From: Balaenoptera acutorostrata
Taxonomy: Eukaryota; Chordata; Mammalia; Artiodactyla; Balaenopteridae
Direction of reading: 5' to 3'
Assembly: GCF_949987535.1 (NCBI RefSeq)
Contig: NC_080067.1
Span: forward strand, 81,121,985 to 81,185,984
DNA: 64,000 bases
In this document: positions 1 through 10,540 of the stretch, in pieces
How positions within the stretch are numbered: position 1 is the first letter of the stretch
Layout of the letters: every line of letters starts with the position of its first letter
Notes under the pieces: generated by a model
The model's input: only the letters and a program-made list of their open reading frames with translations
Databases searched by the model: none
What the model was told of the DNA's origin: nothing
Position numbers and translations under genes: made by a program

Positions 1-1149
1 AAAACTTTTGCACAGCAAAGGAAACCATAAACAAGATGAAAAGACAACCCTCAGAATGGGAGAAAATATTTGCAAACGAATCAACTGACAAAGGATTAAT
101 CTCCAAAATTTACAAGCAGCTCATGCAGCTCAATATCAAAAAAACAAACAACCCAATCCAAAAATGGGCAGAAGACCTAAATAGACATTTCTCCAAAGAA
201 GATATACAGATTGCCAACAAACACATGAAAGAATGCTCAACATCACTAATCATTAGAGAAATGCACATTGAAACTACAATGAGGTATCACCTCACACCAG
301 TCAGAATGGCCATCTTCAAAAAATCCACAAACAATAAATGCTGGAGAGAGTGTGGAGAAAAGGGAACCCTCTTGCACTCTTGGTGGGGATGTAAATTAAT
401 ACAGCCACTATGGAGAACACTATGGAGGTTCCTTAAAAAACTAAAAATAGAACTACCATACGAACCAGCAATCCCACTTACTGGGCATATACCCTGAGAA
501 AACCATAATTCAAAAAGAGTCATGTACCACAATGTTCATTGCAGCTCTATTTACAACAGCCAGGACATGGAAGCAACATAAGTGTCCACTGACAGATGAA
601 TGGATAAAGAAGATGTGGCACATATATACAATGGAATATCACTCGGCCATAAAAAGAAACGAAATTGAGTTATTTGTAGTGAGGTGGATGGACCTAGAAT
701 CTGTCATACAGAGTGAAGTAAGTCAGAAAGAGTAAAACAAATACCGTATGCTAACATATATATATGGAATCTAAATGAAAAAAAAAATGGGTATGAAGAA
801 CCTAGGGGCAAGACAGGAATAAAGACACAGACATAGAGAATGGACTTGAGGACATGGGGAGGGGGAAGGGTGAGCTGGGATGAAGTGAGAGAGTGGCAAG
901 GACTTATATATACTACCGAATGTAAGATAGCTAGCTAGTGGGAAGCAGCCGCATAGCACAGGGAGATCAGCTCGGTGCTTTGTGACCACCTAGAGGAGTC
1001 GGATAGAGAGGGTGGGAGGGAGATGCAAGAGGGAGGAGATATGGGGATATATGTATATGTATAGCTGATTCACTTTGTTATAGAGCAGAAACTAACGCAC
1101 CATTGTGAAGCAATTATACTCCAATAAGGATGTTAAAAAAAAAAAAAAG
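1..1149 (+). mobile_element. 3' end of a LINE-1 (cetacean-type L1), 5' part outside the window
   Basis: Non-LTR retrotransposon, plus strand. It starts inside ORF2 and continues through the 3' UTR to an oligo(A) run at about 1135-1148. The 3' UTR has the expected purine-rich GGGAGG-type stretches, the phrase near 940-985 about 'gggaagcagccgcatagcac', and the closing 'caattatactccaataa' before the A tail. Divergence looks low to moderate. The 5' end and 5' target-site duplication lie outside the window, so no TSD can be assigned. It is inactive because ORF2 is frameshifted. Confidence 0.97.
3..735 (+). pseudogene. L1 ORF2 C-terminal remnant, frameshifted
   Basis: In L1, ORF2 encodes the endonuclease and reverse transcriptase. 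Only the region downstream of the reverse transcriptase is present here. One frame is open at 36-497 and a second frame carries the true C-terminus to a stop ending at 735. The frame changes near 478-481, where one extra T in 'cccacttactgggc' shifts the reading frame and produces a stop at 495-497. The Cys/His-rich motif of the ORF2 tail is intact at 339-392: [18 protein letters not shown], spacing C-x3-C-x7-H-x4-C. The downstream block around 'WIKKMWHIYTMEY' is also typical of the ORF2 C-terminus. No functional protein is expected. Confidence 0.93.
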
Positions 1150-1892
1150 ATTGGCTTTGTTGGATGGGGAACTCTGGGTAATTTTCCCCTCCTTTCTAAT
1201 TTCCAGTATTACCCAATATTCCCTACCCAGAAGTTATTTTATAATGAAAGTAACAAAAACATCAACAATAACAACCTGTAAGACAAGTCAACAGCGTAAT
1301 GGGAGAAAAACAAAACAAAACAAATATTCCAAGGAGGTATAATACTTTCAGGGAAAAAAGGGATCGTGGATGGATGGATAGTTCCCAGTTTTGCTCCAGG
1401 ACCACCACATGAGCTTTGGGAAAGTGGAAAGTTGCTGCTGATGCCTCAGTGTAGCGCTTCAAAATCTGTCCCTGTAAACCTTTGTCTCTGTACTCCTGTG
1501 AAAACCAGATGACCTCTCCTGAAACCAAGTCCCTTTACTGGAGTTTAGTGCTCTGTTTTTATCTTGAGTTAAATTTTTGAGACAGAGGTGTGAAGTCATG
1601 TCTGGGCATTGAGGAATACTGCTGTGGAGCTCTGGGCCATCTTCAGTTTGCACGTTCATAGCCCATGGAACTGCCAGGTCCAAATGAGTCTGCAGCTGAT
1701 GATTTGCTTTATCTTTGTTTGCTGGAGCTGGGGCTGCAGCTGTTTGGTTTAGTTGTTTCCCATGGTGCTGAGATGGAGGGCAGAACCACAGAGGGGCACA
1801 GACGGGGCCTGTTGTCAGTGTCAGTCTCATGAACTGCACAGTAATTAACAGTGGGAAGTATGCAGGAGCAGGACTCAGGAGGCCTTGGTGCT
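1150..1892. other. Unassigned, apparently single-copy sequence
   Basis: AT-rich at first, then mixed composition. It contains short open frames on the minus strand (for example 1459-1929, 156 codons), with no recognisable domain. No repeat family is recognised. There is no convincing promoter or splice arrangement. Confidence 0.5.
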
Positions 1893-1975
1893 GGTGTGAC
1901 ATTGGGAAAATCCCTTCCCCTCTCCACACCTGAATTTCCTCCTTCTTAAAATGAGGGAATTGGACTTCAGGGCCC
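1893..1975 (+). repeat. MIR SINE fragment
   Basis: Resembles the MIR core region: 'gtgacattgggaaaatccctt' stands for the usual 'tgtgaccttgggcaagt' block and is followed by 'cctgaatttcctccttcttaaaatgagg'-type sequence. Diverged and truncated on both sides. Confidence 0.5.
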
Positions 1976-2084
1976 CTTGCTTTCTATGAGTGGAGCAATT
2001 TCTACCTTTACTCTTTAACACACAGCCCTATTTAATTTTCTTGAGCACCTATTGTTACTGTGTTGTCCTGTTTGTTAACTTATT

Positions 2085-2250
2085 GGTTGTTACATCACAC
2101 ATCAGAATGTAAGATTCAGGAAGGGGTGCAAGATCCAGGAGCATTCTCTGTCTTGCTTACGGTTGCATCTCCTGAGTCTAGAGGGATGCCTGGCACACGG
2201 GAGCTGATCAATAAATACCTCTTGAATGCACGAGTGAATAAACGTAGCTG
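2085..2250 (+). repeat. L2 LINE 3' end
   Basis: Has the L2 3' signature in order: 'cagaatgtaagattcaggaag', a 'gtcttgcttacggttgcatctcctgagt' block, 'tgcctggcacacgggagctg', then 'tcaataaatacctcttgaatg' with degenerate terminal repeats ending 'gagtgaataaac'. Diverged, no coding capacity. Confidence 0.7.
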
Positions 2251-2902
2251 AGATGTCTAGTTACAATGCCTAGAGGTCTCTCTCATTGGCTACGCACCTA
2301 TTCCTGTCACTGTCTTCCAACCCCACAGTTTATGTTCTGGGACCCTTTTCAAAAAAAATCATCTTGCCCTTTAATTATTTGGCCATATCTCCACTAATTC
2401 TTAAAGCTGACAAAAACAACATAAGGGGAGAAGTTATAAATCCAGAAGCACAAAGAAATGGGAGGTAATAGTAGATAAGAGAAGTCAACATTTTAAAAAT
2501 AACAAAACATAACTGCCAGAGTGGCATCTGACTTGGTATGACAGAGATGGTGAGATGCCAGTTCCCTCCAATTAGCCCTGCATGATGATCCTCAGAAAGT
2601 CTCAGGAAGTGGAAACACCAGGCAGTATGGAGGGTAGGAGTACAGGTGGAACTAAAGAGGGAAGATGGATTGAAAGTCAGTAAAGGGAGCAGACCCCTAG
2701 TCCCCCTTCTACCCAATGTACACTTTCCTGAAAAATTGAAATTCACTGAACATCTACATACAGACTAAGGAGATGACCACATTCTTGTCCCTCTTGGCTC
2801 CCAGGATACTGGCAGTCAAATATAAACATTTTAGGGAGATTTGAGGCTCTTTCATAGGAGAAACCAAAAAGATGTACAGAAACTCAAATACTGACAGTTG
2901 GA
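2251..2902. other. Unassigned sequence upstream of the duplicated L1 fragment
   Basis: No repeat or gene recognised with confidence. A minus-strand open frame (2375-2746, 123 codons) shows no known domain and no splice context. The right edge, 'gttggag' just before 2903, shares only TTGG with the L1 source flank, which could be microhomology at the duplication junction. Confidence 0.45.
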
Positions 2903-3088
2903 GTGGGGATGTAAATTAATACAGCCACTATGGAGAACGCTATGGAGGTTCCTTAAAAATAGAACTACCATACGAACCAGCAATCCCACTTACTGGGCAT
3001 ATACCCTGAGAAAACCATAATTCAAAAAGAGTCATGTACCACAATGTTCATTGCAGCTCTATTTACAACAGCCAGGACATGGAAGCAA
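2903..3088 (+). mobile_element. Internal L1 ORF2 fragment, near-identical copy of 383-576
   Basis: Aligns without gaps to 383-576 except for one 8-base deletion at the A-rich stretch near 2956-2960 and one substitution (a to g at 2939). It shares the same frameshifting extra T and the same 'ttacaacagcc' variant. It has no poly(A) tail and no visible TSD. These properties fit a copy made from the upstream L1, or a very closely related one, and not ordinary retrotransposition. An open frame starting inside it (3034-3432) is a fusion with unrelated flank and is not a gene. Confidence 0.95.
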
Positions 3089-3289
3089 TTTCCATCCAGA
3101 GCACCCCAAAGCTGGAGTGCTCTGCCAGATCACCAACAGTGAAACCTTCCAGTCAACAAGCTCCTTCCATTACAAAGAATATCTGGTCAGCTTTCTTGGT
3201 GCCTCAAGATTCAGCAAGGATCACCAGACTTTCCAGAAAAGTCTCTCTGACAGAGACCAAACTAGGCAAACAAAGAGGACCAGGAAGTC

Positions 3290-4010
3290 AGAGGGAAGAA
3301 AATGCAGGCAGGACAATAAAACTTCAACAACACTATAATATCCAGAGAGGTAAGAGAGGATATTCTATTCATGAAAAAAGAACAAGCTGCTACAGAAAGG
3401 GGAAAACTTACAGGATGAGAAAGAGCTCTTAGAAACTAAAAATATGGTTGAAAAGAAACATTTCACACACGGGTTGGAGATCTAGTCAAATTTTCCAGAA
3501 AGTAGAATAAGAACACCAAAAGAGGGAAATAAGAGAAAATATAAGAAAATTAGAGAATCAATGTAACAAGCTTTAGATAGAATGGAAAAGAATAAATTGT
3601 AAAGAAAAATTCCCAGGACTGAAGGGCATGAATTGCTAAATTGATACAGTGTTCTAAGTGCTTGCTGTAATTAATTTTAAAAAGACCCACTCTAAAGCAC
3701 AGCACTGGAACATAATGGCAGTAAAAAGCCATTGGCGTTCTAAAAGCTTTCAGAGAGGAGGAAAAAAAAGTCAGGTAAAACCCAACAAATCAAGAATCAT
3801 AATGACAGCAGATTGCAGCAACATTAAACATAAAAGAAAATGGAGCAATTTCTTCAAAATTCTGAGTGAGAATGATTTCCAACCTAGAATTCTATGCCGA
3901 AACCATCAGCAAGACGAGGGTAGACTAAAAGCATTTTCAGACTTTAAAGACTCAAAAGTTTGCCTCACTAAGCAGTCAATGAGTATTATGATTCCCATTT
4001 GTTGTTGTCC
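3290..4010 (+). mobile_element. Decayed ancient L1/HAL1-like fragment (ORF1-type region)
   Basis: The strongest part is 3830-3965, where translation reads 'KWSNFFKILSENDFQPRIL' followed by 'EGRLKAFSDFKDSK', close to the C-terminal region of old L1M/HAL1 ORF1-type proteins. Upstream blocks 'gagaaagagctcttagaaac' (about 3417-3437) and 'ttcccaggactgaagggcatga' (about 3610-3631) also match that family from memory. Stops and indels break every frame, so it is a pseudogenic relic. The exact subfamily (L1M versus HAL1) is not determined. Confidence 0.7.
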
Positions 4011-4284
4011 CAATTTTCCTTTCATTCTCTTTATTTTCTTTGTTTCTCTTAAAGTGATACACCTTTGATATACACAAAATAAAATGAATTCCTTCATTCC
4101 CTTTAAAAAAAAATGAATTAATAGGCAGACAGATTGAGAAATGCCTGAACCACAAAATGGTTTTTGATTTTAGCAAAGCGTTCATCCAAGACTTACATGA
4201 TAACCTTTTAGCCAAAACAACGAAATGTGGGCTGAGATGATGATGGAACTGTTAGGTGGATTCATGGCCTATTAGAGGTGAAAG

Positions 4285-4580
4285 GAATCTGGGGGTTCAT
4301 CTGATCCAATCCTCCCATTTTACAGATGAGAACAATAAATCCCCCAAAGAGAAAGGGACTTATCTAAGGAAGATAGTGTCTGGAAGACAGCAGATACTCA
4401 ATAAACATTTGTTGCTTGAATGAGTGCATTAGTAAGTAAATGAGTTAAATCAGAGATTATTCAACCCTCTTAACTCATACATGGAAAAACTGAGGATCTC
4501 AAACTAGTTGGTAGTGGGGCCAAGACCAGACTCAGGTTTTCAAATTTAGGCTCAGTACACTTTTCACTAAACTTTGCTAG
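4285..4580 (-). repeat. MIR remnants in two pieces, with an L2/MIR-like tail between
   Basis: 4300-4365 has 'ctcccattttacagatgaga' and 4480-4580 has 'catggaaaaactgaggatct' followed by 'ggggccaagaccagactcag', both in the order of a MIR read on the minus strand. Between them, 4385-4440 reads 'actcaataaacatttgttgc' with degenerate 'gaatgag' units, as in the 3' tail of L2 or MIR. Diverged. Confidence 0.5.
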
Positions 4581-6309
4581 ATTAATGATTGCATCGCTCT
4601 AGGAGAATACACAAGGCTCTAAGTCCACGCTCCTACCTAATGCATTGATATATGGAAGGGATCTCATTGTGGGAGGATGGCTTTCAAATCCACGCTGCAG
4701 AGGATGCAGAGCTGGGAGAGGCCGCTAGTATTACAGATCACAGGAGCCCAGGGCCTTCGTGGGCTTCTCGCTGGCCTCCTACTCAAGGCAGGGCCCTTTT
4801 AAAGATATCTTGCTGTCTGCTTTATGACACTGTTCCCTGCTGGTGGAGAGCTGTGGTTTTAAGAACATTTTCCTTGTATTTGTAATTTCCATCCACGATT
4901 CTCAGTCTGCCTTCTAGGGTAGTATAGAAGAAATCTTTCTTCAACAGAGCTTCACATAGGTAAGACTAGATCAAGGATTTCTTAAGTCTTCTTTTTTCCA
5001 AACATTCCTTCCAATGGCTCTAGAATGTGTGGTTTCCAATATTTTCTTCATATTCTTCTGGATAAACTTCAGTATGGCACTGTCCCTCCTAATAGGGGGC
5101 CCCTAAAACTGAACCCAACCCCTTAGGTGGAGTCTTCAGCACAGACTAAGGGACGCGCTCACTTCCCAGGAGTAGCTGCTATACTTCTATCTATGCGGTC
5201 TGAGAGTCTCGTAGTTAAGTCAAGCTGTTGGCATCTACTAAGCAGTATCTACTGCAAAGCCCAATCTGATACACAGGGTCTTCTCAGGCCTGCTCCTCCC
5301 CTTTCTTTACTTGGGGCTCTGAGGCTTTTAACTTAGAGAATTTTCTTTTTATCTTCATTAAATGAGATTTTCTAGCTAAGGCATAGTGTTCTTGACTCTC
5401 TCATCTGTCACAGTGGTGATTCTTCCAATTTTGTGTCATCTGCCAACCTGAAATTTATGCTTTGCTGTGTTCACCCAAGTGAGAGATAAAAATGGAGAAA
5501 AAGATAGGAACAAGGACAGAGCTCAAAGGTACTATGCTGTAGGCTCCTAACAGATGACCATATCCACCCAGAGGAGGAACTAGACTTGCTCCTGGGCACA
5601 CTTACTTCCCCCACCAAGGGGGGAAGTTACAGGGCTTCGGATTTGGCTTCACGTCTATTCACTTGTTCATTCACCATGAATTTATCAAGTGCTGGTTAGA
5701 GCTCTCCAGCAAGGAGGAGGGAAATGCAAATGGACACAGAATTCCCTAGGTCTGCTCCTTATCTCCGTCCTCCCCATCCAGGCTTCAGAATCATCCAGGC
5801 TAGTCACAAGCAGTCAGTAGAGATGGGGCCGGGGTGGGGCGGGTTAACAGCTATGCAATGAACTTGGGCCTCTGCAACACTGACCCTTAGTCTGGAGATA
5901 ACTGTCCTGCCCAAGAGGGAGGCATCTCCAGGCTCCTCTGCGCTTGCCCAGGGCTTTCCATACTGCTGATCTGACTGGCCTTGGCAGGAAGGCACTCTCT
6001 AGCAAACACGCACCATAGCCTGGGAAAGAGCCTAGGGGAATGGCTTTGGAAACCCCAAGATTATCTGCAGCAGAGGGAGGAGAGGCGGCTAGGAGAAACG
6101 AGATTACAAAGAGCAACTCTCCAGGTAGATGAGAAGTTGTGGGCCAGCCCCCAGGCTTTCCTGCAAGTTGTCCACTGTGTGGGCTGTGCAGTCCTGAAAA
6201 GTTGAACCTCAGGCGAAATCCAGCCAAAGACCAGAGAGGATTTCACAAAAATGCAAAATGCTATCAAACCTCAGTTATTCAGATGTGAGTCACCATTTCC
6301 CACTTTGAG
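4581..6309. other. Unassigned, apparently single-copy sequence
   Basis: Mixed composition, with a somewhat GC-richer part at 5560-6230. Overlapping open frames on both strands at 5804-6267 reach 127 codons but lack domains and conserved splice context. I see no repeat family I can name. Confidence 0.45.
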
Positions 6310-6540
6310 AGTTATTAGGCCTAAAGTCAGACTGCTAGGTTTGAATCTGTCTCCATCGTTACTATGTGTGTAACCTTGAGCAAGTTAATTAGCCTGGCTT
6401 TGGCTCACTTTTCTTAGCTATAAAATAGGGGTATTATTAATTCCTACCATATAGAGTTATTGCAAGGATTACAGGCATTAACACAGGTAACACTGACACA
6501 CATTACATGCCCAACAAATGTTACCTATTGTTTATACAGT
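6310..6540 (+). repeat. MIR SINE, nearly full length
   Basis: Runs in MIR order: 'gtcagactgctaggtttgaat', 'tgtgtgtaaccttgagcaagt', 'cttagctataaaataggggt', 'attgcaaggatta', then a degraded 3' part. Plus orientation. Substantial age divergence. Confidence 0.85.
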
Positions 6541-7274
6541 AATCATAACTTGGCATGTACTCGAGACATGGTTTCTACACTGATACCTTGTATCTAGGGA
6601 ATAGAAATCCATTTCCAAAGCATCCTTAATGACCCATATTGAAGGAAATTGGTAGACTGGAAAAAAAATGAAAAGCAATCATATATTCCCAAGCCCAGGT
6701 TAAAAGGTTGAGGATATGATTTGGGCTACGATTTTCCTTTATGGGGGCATGAATGTGGACTTCCTTCCTCTTCTTACACCAGACCTCCTAGAGAAACAAT
6801 AGACTGACATCAAGCCAGGAAGGGATTTCTTAGAACTATTTGCCAAATCAGGCTGCATAACACATTCACGCTGTGGTGATAGGGTGGAGGTGTCCATTCA
6901 CCCATAGAAATCTGGCAAAACAATCCCTGGAAAGAGGCCACACTTCCCCCTAGTTGACCAGGGAACACCAGTCAGCCTGATTATCATTGGCTAATCTGAG
7001 CATAGGCAGGATGGAATTGGGAAGAGGGCATGGGTGGGGTTCAGGGGTGACCTGTTGACCTCATGAGAGAGGGGCTTGTCTCAGCCCTTGCTGAGCATGG
7101 AAGAGAGAGCCGGCCAGCTGCTGGTGGGCTTGGGGGTGAGTTACAAATTCACATTCAAAAGAAGCACATTCTCCATGCTTTGACTCAGAAAGCAAACACC
7201 CATAGTGACTGTCTCCTAGGCCAAAAGAGATGCCAGGGGACATCCTGTTAATTTCTCATTTTCAACCTGAAAAA

Positions 7275-7475
7275 GATGATAATTCACATTTGAATGGCCC
7301 TTTATAGCGTACAAAACTCTTTCACAGACATTATCTGATCCTCATGGATCCCTGATTTTACAGAAGAGGAAACTGAGGCTCAGTGAAGGGAAATGACAGG
7401 CTCAGGGTCAAGGATAGCAAATCACAAAGGCAGGACTCCAAGTCTTATGAGTGCCGTTATCTCATCCAGGCTCAT
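7275..7475 (-). repeat. MIR SINE, minus orientation
   Basis: Contains 'cattatctgatcctcatgg', 'ttacagaagaggaaactgag', 'gctcagtgaagggaaatgac' and 'aggcaggactccaagtctta', the reverse-complement order of MIR. Confidence 0.85.
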
Positions 7476-8534
7476 TCGCTTACTCTCCAGCCAGCCACTG
7501 CGCTGGGCACAGGGCACAGAGCAGCGAGGCAGACGGTTGTGATGACCTGCCCTCACCAAGCTGACTGTCCGTTGTGGAACACACATCACGTGAGCACCTG
7601 GTGTCATGACAGGGGAACTGTGAGGTGCTGGCCCAGGGATGACGAATGGGGTCCCTCAGAAGTGATGTGCTCCTCCCACTACGGCCCCATGGATACTGCC
7701 GTGGTTGTGTCTGCTCTGAGCTGTTTCTGTTATTAGCTTCGGCCCCTCCCTGGGCTGGGACAGTGGACAACAACTTCACTCCCGCTTACCTACCAGCCGG
7801 GGGATCCCAGAGCACCTGCCTCTTTCCTGTGCTAGCCTGCTCAGCTCCATCACCACCGGGCCCTCTCCAACGGTGCTGGCACTGCCCTGGTGGCGGCAGC
7901 TGGAGGAGCTGCCAGCTCTGCAGATGAATGATCCAGAAGAAGTGCCCAGCAGGGAGAGAGCAGCAGCAACAGAAAGGGTTCCCAGAGTCTTACAGCGACT
8001 TCCCTAAAAGTTGTCAAGTTTTTGCTGTCAGTGAATCACCATTAGGATTTCCCCTCATTCCTGGTCCTATCCTCCCCCCATTCAGTGTGAAGACAGGCCT
8101 TGATCTGTGATCCCACACTCCTCACTTGTCCAGGTTCACCCACTACTGGGTGAGTCCTAATGGGATTTTCTGCTTCTATCTGCTGCCGTTGGCTGGTTTT
8201 GCTCTGGGACTGACTGCCACCCCGTGCCTTGAGTCTGGTTCAGGACACTGTATCTTCCGCACCACTGTCTCCCCACCTGTTACCAGCTACCAGGATGCTT
8301 CCTCTGGACGCTGCTTACTACCTGTTCCCTACTACCCATGCATGATCTGTGATCCAGCTCCATCTTAACCCCTTAACTTTCGATTCAGATCAGCTCTCCA
8401 GGAACAGAAGAGCAAAAGCACAGTGCTAATGGCATGCAGTGGCCACTAGAGGGAAGCAAAAACTAGGGAATAGCTGCACCTGGGTGGCTTGACCAGAAGG
8501 CTGGACCCTACCCCTCGTGGGAAATACAAGATGG
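7476..8534. other. Unassigned, moderately GC-rich sequence
   Basis: Several short open frames overlap at 7383-7927 on both strands with no recognisable domain. Composition alone keeps them open. No repeat recognised, no clear splice or promoter structure. Confidence 0.45.
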
Positions 8535-8590
8535 ACAGTTGCAGAGTGCCTGGCACACAGTAGGTGCTCAATAAATGTTTCCTGGATGAA
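8535..8590 (+). repeat. L2 3' terminal fragment
   Basis: 'agagtgcctggcacacagta' followed by 'ggtgctcaataaatgtttcc' is the terminal signature of L2 (MIR ends similarly). Too short to extend. Confidence 0.55.
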
Positions 8591-9794
8591 ATTCCTAATT
8601 TTAGATTTAACAAAGCAGAGACCAGGACAAGTTAACAGGATGTGATCACAAAATTAGTGTCAGGGCCTAATCTTCCTGGTTCTGAGGCCAGCGTGCCTTT
8701 ACATCACATGGTCCATGGGTCCTCCTCTTCCTCCTCCTCCCCATCCTCCTCCTCCTCTTCCTCCCTCTCTGCTCCCTCCTCTACCATTTAACCAAGATCA
8801 ACTACCTGCCCATCCAAATTCCAAAACATTCTTGAACAAAACTGTAGTCATTTGTGACTCTTTTCTTCATCCCTTATATCTGATTTGTCACCTGTTCCTG
8901 CCAGGTTATTAAAAACCTCCTTCTCGTCTTTTGGACAACTCCTAGCTAACCCAGGCCCTCACCACCCACCTCTGCATTTCTGCGGGTGTCTCCTCCTCCA
9001 TGCTCCAGCTTCATCTTAATACTCGATTATTTCAAATTCACATCAACTTTGCCGTGTCTGCCCCTTCAAATTCCACCAGCTTCATCCTGGCTTCACAGCC
9101 CCTCATAATCCTCCCATTCACCTGTTCAACCCAACTTCCACTACTTGTCCAGAGATTTTCTCTCCTTGGTCTCTTGCTGGTACCCCAATAGGTCCTGGTC
9201 ATTTCTGCCTCTGGACTGCTGTTGATGGGTGGGTGACACTCCAACTGAAAGCTTCCCTTATCCTCTGCAGACCCTGTCTTCCCCACCGTTGAAGGGCAAG
9301 CACAGCTCTCGATTCTGTGCATCTCATGTCTCTCACATTCTCTGGCAGAGGTCTGCACAATGGGCTTTCCCCTTCCGGGGACTAAAATTATCTGTCCAAT
9401 GTGTCTGATACTGAAGCAGTCAGAAGGACGCAGCCCTCACTTTAGATGGTGTGTGTATATGTGTATATAAGAAAACTTACAGTATCTTGGCTATTTGGCT
9501 TAGTTACTGAAGAGTCATTTTTAGAGTGCCTTCTTAGTTTCATCAATTTTCTCCTACTCTATGGCATTGTTTCAACAATGGAGCATCCCAGAGCTCTGTG
9601 TTTGGTACCAGCCAAAATGACTGTGAGTGTGCCACGTCACAACATTCTTCTTCATCATTTTTAGCTTCTTGGTTTTTTTCCTACCAAAATACATCAATAT
9701 TTGTAACCCAGAACCCGTGTTTCAGTTGGTAGTGGTGGCAATGACGTACAGGTGCATGAGGGAACTGGTAAGGCTAGGAGTTCACTGGAGGACA
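8591..9794. other. Unassigned sequence with a C/T-rich simple tract
   Basis: About 8718-8785 is nearly pure pyrimidine, built from imperfect TCC/CTC units (low complexity). The rest to 9794 shows no repeat I can name. The proline-rich frame over the tract (8715-8912) is an artefact of TCC repetition. Confidence 0.5.
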
Positions 9795-10015
9795 GCACGG
9801 TGGTTTATAGGCTGGATTTTGAACTTAGCAGCCTGAGTCTGAACCCAGGTTCTACCACTGACTAGCTGTGTTACCTTGGAAATGCTGAAGATACAAGGTC
9901 TAAGTTCCTCATCAGAAATACTGAGGTACTAAAATGAACAGAGGTGCCGTTTTGATTAAAGATAATAATGCACGTGAAGCACCTGATATCCAGTTAATGG
10001 CTATTGTTCTTGTTA
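9795..10015 (+). repeat. MIR SINE
   Basis: Shows 'ggtggtttataggctggatt', 'gagtctgaacccaggttcta', 'ccactgactagctgtgttac' and 'gtgaagcacctgatatccag' in MIR order. Plus orientation, diverged at the 3' side. Confidence 0.75.
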
Positions 10016-10084
10016 TTATTAATATTGTCATTATTATTGGGTGTGATTGGTTGAGTCATTGAGTGTAGATGCAACAGTCCCTTT

Positions 10085-10500
10085 TCTCTTAGAGAGAGAA
10101 ATTATTCTTTTTATTTTAAAACTTTTAATAACATACATACAGAGAAGTGCATCTATCAGCTCAATGAATTTTCTCAAACTGAACACACCTGTGTGATCAG
10201 CACCCCAACCCCAGAAAAGAACATGAGCGGCACCCTGAAGCCTCACTCACACTCGCTTCCAGGCACAGCCCCCACAACCCATTATTCATTACATTTCTTT
10301 TTATTGTGGTGAGGACACCTAACATGAAACCTGTCCTCAACACATTAAGTGCACAGTGCAGTACTGTTAGCTACAGGCACGACGGTGTACAGCAGAGCTC
10401 TAGAACCTGGAACACTCCCTTCCAACACTCCCTCTTGTCCTGCTGTCCTGCTGTCCTGCTGAGTGGCTCTGAGCAGTGAGGGTTCAGCAGAATTGGATAA
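10085..10500. repeat. Ancient L1-like 3'-UTR-type fragments
   Basis: 10110-10235 includes 'taacatacatacagagaagt' and 'tcaatgaattttctcaaact', followed by 'gaacacacctgtgtgatcag'. 10295-10420 includes 'ttattgtggtgaggacacct' and 'taagtgcacagtgcagtact'. Both are recurrent ancient mammalian interspersed sequences that I associate with old L1 3' regions. Family assignment is from memory. Confidence 0.5.
10436..10462. repeat. Three tandem copies of an 8-bp unit
   Basis: The unit TCCTGCTG is repeated three times without interruption, flanked by degenerate copies. A minor simple repeat that could be length-variable. Confidence 0.85.
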
Positions 10501-10540
10501 TTTTGACTTCCTTCTGATAGCCGCAGGAGCTGGGGCCAAA

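Noticed and set aside
1459..1929. 156-codon minus-strand frame
   Set aside because: No known domain; overlaps a MIR fragment at its start; another frame of 72 codons overlaps it. Consistent with chance.
3034..3432. 132-codon plus-strand frame starting in the duplicated L1 fragment
   Set aside because: It begins inside L1 ORF2 sequence and runs into unrelated flank and decayed L1. No domain spans the junction.
8715..8912. Proline-rich 65-codon frame
   Set aside because: Produced by the C/T-rich simple tract, with no conservation or domain evidence.
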